Positions 24,579 to 32,458 of a DNA stretch of 64,000 nt are shown piece by piece. Within the stretch, counting starts at the first letter, position 1. Each line of letters begins with the position of its first letter. Both the position numbers and the translations under genes were made by a program. The DNA comes from Maribellus sediminis (GTDB taxonomy: Bacteria > Bacteroidota > Bacteroidia > Bacteroidales > Prolixibacteraceae): the NCBI RefSeq assembly GCF_011799805.1, contig NZ_WXUB01000005.1, positions 186,001 through 250,000 on the forward strand, in the 5' to 3' direction. Below the pieces are notes generated by a model. It saw only the letters and a program-made list of their open reading frames with translations. It ran no database searches and had not been told where the DNA came from.

Positions 24579-26768
24579 ATGGCGAAGTTCCCGTTTTATC
24601 AACAGTTTGATGCGATGGATTGTGGCCCGTCGTGCCTGCGCATGGTGGCCAAATATTACGGGAAGCACTTCACAACCGAATCGCTCCGCGAAAAATCGTA
24701 CATCACCCGCGAAGGAGTTTCTTTGCTCGGAATAAGCGATGCAGCCGAATATATCGGTATGCGCTCGATGGGGGTGAAAATCACTTTCGAACAGCTGAAG
24801 AAAGAAGCACCGCTGCCTTGTATCGTTCACTGGGGACAGGAGCATTTTGTGGTGGTTTTTAAAATTGCCAAAGGAAAAGTTCACGTGGCCGACCCGGCTT
24901 TCGGGCGACTGGAATATTCCGAGAAGGAATTTTGTGACAAGTGGTTGTCGACAGTCGATGGTGGCGAGGAAAAAGGCATTTGTTTGCTGCTTCAACCCAC
25001 GCCCGATTTCTACAAAGAAAGCGACGAACGGGTTAGCCGCACCGGTTTCCGTTTTGTGCTGAATTACCTGAAGCCTTATCGAAAGCTGGTTATCCAGCTG
25101 CTGCTGGGATTCTTCCTCGGAAGTTTAATTCAGCTGGTGTTGCCATTCCTGACGCAAAGCGTGGTTGATATCGGTATCAATAACCAGGACATTGGTTTTA
25201 TTTACCTCGTGTTGCTGGCACAATTGGTGTTGTTTATCAGCCGCATGTCGGTGGAGTTTATCCGTTCGTGGATCTTGCTGCACATCAGTACCCGGATCAA
25301 TATTTCCATCATTTCCGATTTCCTCATCAAGCTGATGAAACTTCCGCTGGGATTCTTCGATTCAAAAATGATTGGCGATATCCTGCAGCGCATTGAGGAC
25401 CACGACCGGATTGAGCGCTTTCTCACCTCACAATCCATCGGGGTATTGTTCTCGGTTTTTAGCCTGGTGGTTTTTGCTATTGTACTTGCCATTTACAGCA
25501 TGAAGATCTTTTTCATTTTTATTGCTGGATCGGCCCTTTACTTTTTATGGATCTATGTTTTTATGAAGCGCCGGCGCGAGTTGGATTTCAAACGGTTTAA
25601 GAAACTCTCGGAAAACCAGAGTAAGCTGATTCAGATCATCAACGGCATGCAGGAAATAAAACTGAACAACTACGAAAAGCAAAAACGCTGGGAGTGGGAG
25701 CGTGTTCAGGCCGGGCTTTTCAAGGTAAGCGTAAAAAGTCTCACCCTGCAGCAATACCAGGACGCCGGTTCGGTGTTCATCAACGAAACCAAAAATATTC
25801 TGATCATAATTATAGCGGCAACCGCCGTTGTGAATGGCGAACTCACCCTCGGTATGATGCTGGCTATACAATATATAATAGGGCAATTGAATTCGCCGCT
25901 TCGCCAACTGATCGGTTTTATGCACAATGCACAGGATGCCAAGATCAGTCTGGAACGTCTGGCAGAAATTCACGATAAAAAGGATGAAAGCGATGACGCT
26001 GCCATTTACGTAAAAATGCTTCCCGAAAACAAAGGGGTAAGTATTTCGAACCTGGTGTTCCAGTACGAAGGCCCGCGTTCGCCAAAAGTATTGAATAATA
26101 TCAACCTCGAAATTCCGGAGAAAAAAACAACTGCCATTGTAGGGACAAGTGGCAGTGGGAAAACAACGTTGATTAAACTGATGCTTGGATTTTATCCGCC
26201 AATTGCAGGCGATATAAAAATTGGAGGCACGCGCTTGGCAAACTTCTCGCCGCAAATGTGGCGCAACAACTGCGGCGTGGTAATGCAGGACGGATTTATT
26301 TTTTCCGACAGCATTGCAAAAAACATTGTGGTGAACGATGAAATAATCGACCGGGAACGACTAATAAATGCGGTGAAGCTGGCAAATATTCAGGATTATA
26401 TTGAATCCTTACCGCTGAGCTACAATACAAAAATAGGGCAGGAAGGCGTTGGTTTGAGCCAGGGGCAAAAACAACGAATTCTGATTGCGCGTGCCATTTA
26501 TAAATCGCCCGAGTACCTGTTCTTTGATGAGGCAACCAACGCCCTCGACGCCAACAACGAAAAGCTGATCATGGAAAACATGGAAAAAGTATCAGCCGGA
26601 AAAACTGTTGTTGTGGTAGCGCACAGACTTAGCACAGTTAAAAATGCCGACCAGATTGTGGTACTCGAAGCCGGTGAAATTGTAGAGCGCGGAACTCATG
26701 ACGAGCTGATCAGCAAAAAAGGGAAATATTTTGAATTGGTAAGAAACCAGCTTGAATTAGGGAACTAA
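24579..26768 (+). CDS. Peptidase-containing ABC exporter (C39 peptidase, bacteriocin type)
   Basis: 729 residues that combine leader-peptide cleavage with export. C39 domain: oxyanion Q9, catalytic C15 in DAMDCGPSC, H89 (QEHFVVVF) and D105 (ADPAFG), all present, so the peptidase should be active. Then six membrane helices (from about 165) and an ATPase domain with Walker A GTSGSGKT, signature LSQGQKQR, Walker B YLFFDEAT and the switch His in VVVAHRLST. Such proteins cut double-glycine leaders from ribosomal peptides. The HlyD partner follows by 20 bases, but no precursor peptide or TolC-type channel is in view. Confidence 0.95.
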   Translation: MAKFPFYQQFDAMDCGPSCLRMVAKYYGKHFTTESLREKSYITREGVSLLGISDAAEYIGMRSMGVKITFEQLKKEAPLPCIVHWGQEHFVVVFKIAKGKVHVADPAFGRLEYSEKEFCDKWLSTVDGGEEKGICLLLQPTPDFYKESDERVSRTGFRFVLNYLKPYRKLVIQLLLGFFLGSLIQLVLPFLTQSVVDIGINNQDIGFIYLVLLAQLVLFISRMSVEFIRSWILLHISTRINISIISDFLIKLMKLPLGFFDSKMIGDILQRIEDHDRIERFLTSQSIGVLFSVFSLVVFAIVLAIYSMKIFFIFIAGSALYFLWIYVFMKRRRELDFKRFKKLSENQSKLIQIINGMQEIKLNNYEKQKRWEWERVQAGLFKVSVKSLTLQQYQDAGSVFINETKNILIIIIAATAVVNGELTLGMMLAIQYIIGQLNSPLRQLIGFMHNAQDAKISLERLAEIHDKKDESDDAAIYVKMLPENKGVSISNLVFQYEGPRSPKVLNNINLEIPEKKTTAIVGTSGSGKTTLIKLMLGFYPPIAGDIKIGGTRLANFSPQMWRNNCGVVMQDGFIFSDSIAKNIVVNDEIIDRERLINAVKLANIQDYIESLPLSYNTKIGQEGVGLSQGQKQRILIARAIYKSPEYLFFDEATNALDANNEKLIMENMEKVSAGKTVVVVAHRLSTVKNADQIVVLEAGEIVERGTHDELISKKGKYFELVRNQLELGN

Positions 26769-26788
26769 TGACAAATGACCAGTGACCA

Positions 26789-28093
26789 ATGACTGATGAC
26801 AAACAAAATATAGAAATCCGATCCGGCGAAGTGCAGGAAATACTGGGCGGTGTTCCATCGCGGCTGGTTCGTTATGGTGTGCTGGTATTTGCGGCCATTT
26901 TTGCATTGATCATCATCTTTAGTTTTGTTTTTCATTACCCCGATATTTTGCGTTCGAAAATTGTGGTGACCACCGAAAATCCACCGGCTACACTGGTTGC
27001 CCGGGCCACCGGTAAAATCGATCAGTTATTTGTAAGCGACAAGGAAAAAGTGGAAGCCGGTCAGATCATTGCCTTAATAGAAAATCCGGCCAATTACATG
27101 GATGTGTTACAGCTCGAAACTCTGATCAACAAACTCCAGCCTAATTTCGATACCCTGAATTTTACACCCGTAGTTCACCTAAGCCGGGCACTGCAACTGG
27201 GGCCGGTTCAGGAATATTATTCGCAGTTTCTTACCAAGTTTCAGGAGCTGAAAGAATTCAGCGAACGAAACTATTATCTACTTCGTGAAGAATCGTATAA
27301 AGAACAGCTGAAAAATGCACGGATGCTGTACGACCGCATGTGGGAACAGAGAAATGCCGTTGACAAAGAATATAAGATCAAACAACGGAATTTCGAACGG
27401 CAACAAAAGCTGGTGGCCGGAGAAGTGATTGCAACAACCGAACTGGAAAAAGCAGAATCGGAGATGCTTTCCAAAAAATCGCAACTCGATGGTCTGCGAT
27501 CCGATCTGTCTCAAAAACTGATCGACATTAGCCAACTCGATCAGAAGATCATTGAAAACGAAAAAGAGTATCACGACCTGAAAATTCAATACGAATCGGC
27601 CTTGCTTGAGGCTTTCAACAACCTGAAAAGTGCATCCAGCGACTGGTTCCTGACCTACCTTCTGCGATCGCCAATCGACGGCACGGTTTCGTTTAATAAG
27701 TTTTATGCCGAGAATCAGAATATCGAGCAGGGCGACCGCGCTTTTACCATCGTTCCCGACGATATGGGCGCCGTGATCGGGAAGGTTGAGCTGCCGGTGC
27801 GTGGTTCGGGTAAAGTAAACGAAGGCCTGAATGTAAATGTGAAATTCGACAATTACCCTTACATGGAATTTGGAATGGTGCGCGGCATTGTTAAGAATGT
27901 TTCGCTGGTGCCCGAAGACAACTTTTACATGGTTGAAGTGAACTTCCCCGATGGACTGACCACCAATTACGGCGACCAGCTGCAAATGCAAAACCAGCTC
28001 ACCGGTCAGGCCGAAATCATCACCGAAGACCTGCGCCTGATCCAGCGATTCTTTAATCCGCTGAAAGCACTTTGGAAAGAGCGGGTGAAGTGA
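26789..28093 (+). CDS. HlyD/MFP family periplasmic adaptor
   Basis: 434-residue partner of the C39 exporter. One membrane anchor near 28-50 (RYGVLVFAAIFALIIIFSFVF), a lipoyl/barrel-sandwich half-motif (VARATGKIDQLFVSDKEKVEAGQIIALIENP), a long periplasmic coiled coil (about 150-275, EKAESEMLSKKSQLDGLRSDL) and the second half-motif followed by the beta-barrel domain (RSPIDGTVSFNKFYAENQNIEQGDRAF). It bridges the inner-membrane exporter to an outer-membrane channel. Same operon as 24579-26768. Confidence 0.93.
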   Translation: MTDDKQNIEIRSGEVQEILGGVPSRLVRYGVLVFAAIFALIIIFSFVFHYPDILRSKIVVTTENPPATLVARATGKIDQLFVSDKEKVEAGQIIALIENPANYMDVLQLETLINKLQPNFDTLNFTPVVHLSRALQLGPVQEYYSQFLTKFQELKEFSERNYYLLREESYKEQLKNARMLYDRMWEQRNAVDKEYKIKQRNFERQQKLVAGEVIATTELEKAESEMLSKKSQLDGLRSDLSQKLIDISQLDQKIIENEKEYHDLKIQYESALLEAFNNLKSASSDWFLTYLLRSPIDGTVSFNKFYAENQNIEQGDRAFTIVPDDMGAVIGKVELPVRGSGKVNEGLNVNVKFDNYPYMEFGMVRGIVKNVSLVPEDNFYMVEVNFPDGLTTNYGDQLQMQNQLTGQAEIITEDLRLIQRFFNPLKALWKERVK

Positions 28094-28108
28094 GTTCGGG
28101 GTTCAGAG

Positions 28109-28143
28109 CCCGCCTGCCAGCCCGGCAGGATCATTCTGGCGGG
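28109..28143. repeat. Nested hairpin after the exporter operon
   Basis: CCCGCC (28109-28114) pairs with GGCGGG (28138-28143), and CCTGCC (28113-28118) with GGCAGG (28124-28129). There is no T-tract, so it looks like a REP-type palindrome more than an intrinsic terminator. The flanking text repeats GGTTCAGAG twice. Confidence 0.5.
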
Positions 28144-28250
28144 AACGAATTTCATTCGGGTAGGTTCAGAGTTCAAAGTAGTTCTGCAATCTTCAATCGG
28201 TAATCTTCAATCTACATTTATATTTGACTTGAGGAGTTTGAATTAATGTT

Positions 28251-28334
28251 TGCGATTTGCTTTGTAGATATTTGAAATGCACTATGATCGTGCAATAATT
28301 GTCAGAAAATGCACCGTGAGAGTGCAAAATCGCA
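28251..28334. repeat. Paired TGCAC-N7-GTGCA palindromes inside an outer inverted repeat
   Basis: Two copies of TGCAC-N7-GTGCA (28278-28294 and 28310-28326) lie exactly 32 bases apart, about three helical turns, each followed by A-rich DNA. They are enclosed by TGCGATTT (28251-28258) and AAATCGCA (28327-28334). The region lies between two converging gene ends, not at a visible promoter. Confidence 0.6.
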
Positions 28335-28380
28335 TTTGTTTGGAGTAATTATGAGGTAGTGTTCAGCGATTGTACAGCCA

Positions 28381-29436
28381 CTATTGTTGTACGTTGATTT
28401 TTAATCGCTTTCTTAATTCCGAAAGTATCTCAATGTCCTTATCCCTTATTTGTCCTTCGCGATTTGGTGGACAGTTCAAAATCAAAATATTATCCTGTGC
28501 CGTTGCTACTTTATATAATTCAACCAGTTCATCAATTGGTTTAAAAACAGTATCGGTGGTATTGTAAAACCATCGGCGGCTAATACACACTGTCGATTCC
28601 CAGAGCATATAATATTCTTCTCCGTTATGGGTGAATAATTTCGGATCATTTTTTACAGGCAAATAAGGGTCGCCCAGTCTGAAATCGCTGGGGAAATACC
28701 TTATAGGATATCCTTCTTTTTGGTCTTTGGGCAATACCGGATGGTGGTCGGGTTCTCCCGGCAAACCAATTGACCAGTTCACACCAATCTGACAATCAGG
28801 CTCTCTTGATTTTATGGTTTGATATATTTCTTTAATTGGCCATTGATTATTTTTCTTTACCCAACCTCCATCAAACCAAAATTCCACTATATCGGTATAT
28901 TCCTGAGTGATGTCCATTAATTCATCCAGTTGCTTAATCATATAGGAATTGTAGGCACTGTCAAGTTCAGTATTTTCAACATCACTGTTTCTGTTTCTGT
29001 CCCATAACGAATAATACAAGCCTAAGCCAATATTATACTTTTTACATGCTTTTGCTACGGCTTCAACAACATTGGTGGTATTCCCCGAATTTGCAACATC
29101 ATATGCTGTAAACTGACTATCCCAAAGGCAGAACCCATCGTGGTGTTTGGTAACTAAAATAACATATTTCATACCGGCATCTTTAGCTGTTTTAATCCAT
29201 TGTTCGGCATCGATAGTTGCAGGTGTGTAAGATGAAGCGGGTTTCGAGCCATCAGTCCATTCCATGTCATGAAATGTGTTTATTCCAAAATGGATAAACA
29301 TTCCGTATTTACGTTCAATCTGTTTTAATTGTGCTTTACTAGGAGTTTTTGAAGGTACAGGAAGTATCTCTTTTTCTGTATTAATAAGGGAGAAGAATAT
29401 GTTACCAATGATGAGTAGTAAAATTAAACTTTTCAT
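28381..29436 (-). CDS. GH29 family alpha-L-fucosidase, short form
   Basis: Predicted exported glycosidase removing alpha-linked fucose. 351 residues with an N-terminal hydrophobic signal (MKSLILLLIIGNIFFSLI). GH29 (beta/alpha)8 landmarks: YGMFIHFGINTF (H49), VTKHHDGFCLWDS (H98, H99), the nucleophile in EFWFDGGW (D189) and MLWESTVCISRRWFY, and the C-terminal QDNILILNCPPNREGQI. There is no C-terminal beta-sandwich, so it is a catalytic-domain-only enzyme. No SusC/SusD pair or sulfatase is next to it. The gene is visibly more AT-rich than the core genes around it, hinting at transfer. Confidence 0.92.
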   Translation of the reverse strand: MKSLILLLIIGNIFFSLINTEKEILPVPSKTPSKAQLKQIERKYGMFIHFGINTFHDMEWTDGSKPASSYTPATIDAEQWIKTAKDAGMKYVILVTKHHDGFCLWDSQFTAYDVANSGNTTNVVEAVAKACKKYNIGLGLYYSLWDRNRNSDVENTELDSAYNSYMIKQLDELMDITQEYTDIVEFWFDGGWVKKNNQWPIKEIYQTIKSREPDCQIGVNWSIGLPGEPDHHPVLPKDQKEGYPIRYFPSDFRLGDPYLPVKNDPKLFTHNGEEYYMLWESTVCISRRWFYNTTDTVFKPIDELVELYKVATAQDNILILNCPPNREGQIRDKDIEILSELRKRLKINVQQ

Positions 29437-29455
29437 TCTGCTTGTTTTCTATAAT

Positions 29456-29476
29456 AAATTTCGCTGGCGCGAATTT
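29456..29476. repeat. Short near-palindrome upstream of the fucosidase
   Basis: AAATTTCGC-TGG-CGCGAATTT-like sequence between the divergent fucosidase and BspA-like genes, 20 bases before the fucosidase start. Could be a regulator site or an intergenic repeat. Confidence 0.35.
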
Positions 29477-29633
29477 GTATCCCTGCCATTTTTGAACCAA
29501 CGCTAAAGTTAGGACAATAAATATACAGCACAAGTGGTAAGCGAATATTGCCTGTCTTGCCGGCCGGGGTACTGATTGCCTTAAGCACCAGCTAGGGTGT
29601 AGAGTGTTTTACAACAATCCAATGAGAATTCCA

Positions 29634-29665
29634 TTTGTAATTATTATGTTAAAATTATACATTTG
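29634..29665 (+). promoter_or_regulatory. Promoter of the BspA-like gene
   Basis: TTTG (29634-29637), 20-base spacer, TACATTTG (29658-29665): a near-ideal Bacteroidota promoter. Start site near 29672, 17 bases before the GTG. Confidence 0.75.
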
Positions 29666-29688
29666 AACCCTAACATTAAGCCATTTGC

Positions 29689-30966
29689 GTGAAAACTTTG
29701 ACACTATTAGTAGCCTCCCTTTTAGTTACCTCAATTTTGTTAGGTAAAAATTCAGTGATTTTGTGTGATAAGGAGAATGTAGTTCTGAAGTCGGAGTTGG
29801 ATATTCCGGGCGATTTAGTATGTACAGTTGTAATTGATACATTGAACAAACAAAAATCAGGCACAACAGAACCAACTTTCTATTTTGACGACAACGGAGT
29901 GACCATTAAATGCATGGATTGTGTCGCCGGTGACAAAGGCATTGTCAATGGTATCGAGTATGAAGCAGTTGATAGAGAGCTGCTAATGCAAAGGAGAGAT
30001 GAAGGAGCAGATTTATCCAAGTTATGTACAAGCTTAGTCACCGACATGTCTTTTTTGTTTCATGATGCTTCTTCGTTTAATGAAGATATTAGTTCGTGGG
30101 ATGTAAGTAATGTTGCAGATATGACTGCAATGTTTTTGGGAGCAACATCCTTTAACCAGAATATTGGATATTGGGATGTAGGTGCGCTAAATTCCGCAGC
30201 TGTTTTGTTTAATGGAGCTACAGCATTTAACCAAAATATCGGTTCATGGAATGTTAGTAACGTAATTTCTATGAGTTGTTTATTTAAAGAAGCGGTTTCT
30301 TTTAATCAGGACATTAGCTCATGGAATGTCGGAAATGTAATTGACATGGACAGCATGTTTGCGGGTGCTAGCGCTTTTAACCAAAACATTAGTTCTTGGG
30401 ATGTTGGGAACGTAATGTCGATGCCAGCTATGTTTTTTGAGGCCTCTTCGTTTGATCAGGATTTGAGTTCATGGAATGTTAACGCCGTGTTTGATATGTA
30501 TGTTATGTTTTATTCTTCTGGATTAAGCACAGAGAATTATTCAAAGATATTAATTGGATGGGCAAGTCAAAGCCTTCAGAAAAGTGTTTATTTAGATGCC
30601 GGAAATATCAAATATAACGCCTCGGCACAAGAATCACGGCAATACATTATCGATACATATGAATGGACAATAGTTGACGGGGGGCTTGATGCATCAGGTA
30701 CTGACAGTACAAATACAGGTATTGGAGATACGCATATAGATAATAGCATCTTTGTTTATCCTAATCCCGCAAATGACAAATTATATATCGAAACCAACTC
30801 ATCGGGAGAAGTAAAATTATTTGATTTGAATGGGAAAATAGTTTTGAATCAACGGATTGAGAATGGTAAAAATGAGTTAGATATATCTGATTTTATGAAA
30901 GGCTCTTATTTTTTAAGATGTGAATTTAAAGATGGTATTCATATTGTACAGTTTGTAAAGAATTAG
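29689..30966 (+). CDS. BspA-like/DUF285 repeat surface protein with type A T9SS sorting domain
   Basis: 425 residues, GTG start placed by the promoter just upstream; signal peptide MKTLTLLVASLLVTSILLG. The centre holds about six 25-residue repeats of the form SFNQDISSWNVSNVxxMxxMF (about residues 115-265), the DUF285 pattern of BspA-like adhesins, encoded as roughly 75-bp DNA repeats. The end (from about 350) is the Por-type sorting domain: VYPNPANDKLYIETN, KLFDLNGKIVLNQ, MKGSYFLRCEF. Expected to be attached at the cell surface or secreted via T9SS. AT-rich like the neighbouring fucosidase. Confidence 0.9.
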   Translation: MKTLTLLVASLLVTSILLGKNSVILCDKENVVLKSELDIPGDLVCTVVIDTLNKQKSGTTEPTFYFDDNGVTIKCMDCVAGDKGIVNGIEYEAVDRELLMQRRDEGADLSKLCTSLVTDMSFLFHDASSFNEDISSWDVSNVADMTAMFLGATSFNQNIGYWDVGALNSAAVLFNGATAFNQNIGSWNVSNVISMSCLFKEAVSFNQDISSWNVGNVIDMDSMFAGASAFNQNISSWDVGNVMSMPAMFFEASSFDQDLSSWNVNAVFDMYVMFYSSGLSTENYSKILIGWASQSLQKSVYLDAGNIKYNASAQESRQYIIDTYEWTIVDGGLDASGTDSTNTGIGDTHIDNSIFVYPNPANDKLYIETNSSGEVKLFDLNGKIVLNQRIENGKNELDISDFMKGSYFLRCEFKDGIHIVQFVKN

Positions 30967-31260
30967 ACAATAAAATCTTCACCAGACTCTCGTATTATTG
31001 AAATCTGACTTTTTTATTAGATCGGATTTTCTAATCTAACGCCCAATTGAATCAGTGATGCTCCCGATTGGAGCTTAACATTCAATTAATAACTGGATGT
31101 TCTTTTTTAGCGAACAAATCTGCTCCTCATTCACTAATCCACAATCCGCCTTACTTCTTCCTTCATCGCGCTTCCGGCTTCCAACTTCCCGCCGCTCTTC
31201 AATCTTCTCTCTCTCAATTCATTTCAACCTTAAATTTTTGAAAAAAAAGCTTAAAAGGCA
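30967..31260. other. Gene-free stretch before the ribosomal cluster
   Basis: No ORF with coding character. It contains a pyrimidine-rich run (about 31110-31220, many CTTC/TTCC) typical of decayed intergenic DNA, and no rpoB/rpoC or tRNA gene, which in related genomes may precede rpsL. Confidence 0.5.
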
Positions 31261-31289
31261 TTGCAGATTGATAATAATTCGTACTTTTG
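31261..31289 (+). promoter_or_regulatory. Distal promoter of the rpsL operon
   Basis: TTG (31261-31263), 18-base spacer, TACTTTTG (31282-31289), then CGAG. Confidence 0.6.
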
Positions 31290-31334
31290 CGAGCCGTTTT
31301 TAGGGGAAAAGTGTGCTTTTACCCCTCGAAACTA

Positions 31335-31364
31335 TTGATAATTAAGGATTTTTGCATACTTTTG
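31335..31364 (+). promoter_or_regulatory. Proximal promoter of the rpsL operon
   Basis: TTG (31335-31337), 19-base spacer, TACTTTTG (31357-31364) followed by CAGTCC. The two tandem promoters have the same -7 box; this one starts the transcript near 31371, 45 bases before rpsL. Confidence 0.75.
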
Positions 31365-31415
31365 CAGTCCGTTTTTTTGAGAATTTATTATTAACTATAT
31401 AAAAAACAGGTATTT

Positions 31416-31790
31416 ATGCCAACTATTCAACAGTTAGTTCGAAAAGGAAGACAGAGCAAGGTTGAGAAGAGTAAATCTCCTGCCTTGGATTCATGCCCGC
31501 AACGTCGTGGCGTGTGTGTTCGTGTTTATACCACTACTCCGAAGAAACCTAACTCGGCAATGCGTAAAGTTGCAAGGGTAAGGTTAACCAACGGAAAAGA
31601 GGTGAATGCTTATATTCCCGGTGAAGGCCACAATCTCCAGGAGCACTCAATTGTGCTTGTACGCGGAGGTAGGGTAAAAGACCTTCCTGGTGTTCGTTAC
31701 CACTTAATTCGTGGTGCTCTGGATACCGCAGGTGTTGAAGGACGTTTGCAACGTCGTTCGAAATATGGTGCTAAAAGACCGAAGAAATAA
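31416..31790 (+). CDS. rpsL: 30S ribosomal protein S12
   Basis: 124 residues, decoding-centre protein of the small subunit. The conserved loops [17 protein letters not shown] (streptomycin-sensitive Lys at 43) and [12 protein letters not shown] are of wild-type form. First gene of the str-S10-spc-alpha supercluster, read from two tandem promoters. Followed by an unusually long 136-base gap to rpsG that can form a hairpin. Confidence 0.98.
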   Translation: MPTIQQLVRKGRQSKVEKSKSPALDSCPQRRGVCVRVYTTTPKKPNSAMRKVARVRLTNGKEVNAYIPGEGHNLQEHSIVLVRGGRVKDLPGVRYHLIRGALDTAGVEGRLQRRSKYGAKRPKK

Positions 31791-31831
31791 GAAGTAAAAA
31801 CAAGTAATTAACACTGTTATTTATTAGTGGT

Positions 31832-31899
31832 TTGGTTGAGTAAGGAATTCTCTTCAATGTCTTCCGGAGATGAACTGAAGACCGCCTACGGGCAACCAA
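31832..31899 (+). promoter_or_regulatory. Structured rpsL-rpsG intergenic RNA
   Basis: TTGGTTG (31832-31838) pairs with CAACCAA (31893-31899), enclosing GTCTTC (31859-31864) with GAAGAC (31877-31882). In E. coli S7 represses its own synthesis by binding the S12-S7 intercistronic RNA; an equivalent site here is an inference from position and fold. Confidence 0.45.
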
Positions 31900-31926
31900 T
31901 TTAGATAACACTAAAGAAGTTTTAAA

Positions 31927-32403
31927 ATGAGAAAGTCAAAACCAAAGAAGAGACAGGTACTACCGGATCCGAAATTCAACGATGTTTTGGTAACCCGGTT
32001 TGTCAACGACCTTATGGTGGATGGTAAGAAATCTACAGCTTATACTATTTTCTACGATACAATGGAATTGGTAGAAAAACGTATGAAAGATTCAGAAGTT
32101 GCCCCACTTGATGTTTGGAAAAAAGCATTGGAGAACATTACTCCGGCTGTTGAGGTAAAAAGCCGCCGTGTTGGTGGTGCTACTTTCCAGGTTCCGATGG
32201 AAATTCGTCCGGAAAGAAAAACCTCTATCAGTATCAAAAATATGATATCGTTTGCCCGTAAACGTTCAGGCAAATCAATGGCCGACAAGTTGTCTGCAGA
32301 AATTGTAGCTGCATTTAACGAAGAGGGTGGTGCTTACAAGAAAAAAGAAGACACCCACAGAATGGCTGAAGCAAACCGCGCATTCGCACATTTCAGATTC
32401 TAG
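31927..32403 (+). CDS. rpsG: 30S ribosomal protein S7
   Basis: 158 residues; primary 16S rRNA binder that nucleates the 30S head. Start [28 protein letters not shown] and the motif [17 protein letters not shown] are characteristic. Second gene of the str operon, 55 bases before fusA. Confidence 0.98.
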   Translation: MRKSKPKKRQVLPDPKFNDVLVTRFVNDLMVDGKKSTAYTIFYDTMELVEKRMKDSEVAPLDVWKKALENITPAVEVKSRRVGGATFQVPMEIRPERKTSISIKNMISFARKRSGKSMADKLSAEIVAAFNEEGGAYKKKEDTHRMAEANRAFAHFRF

Positions 32404-32458
32404 TTTAGAGAGATTGATAGTATAGTTTGGTAAAAGGAAAAGAAAATTGGTTTAAAAA

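Noticed and set aside
25545..26255. 236-residue ORF antisense to the C39 exporter
   Set aside because: Lies entirely over a well-defined transporter gene; no domain or start signals.
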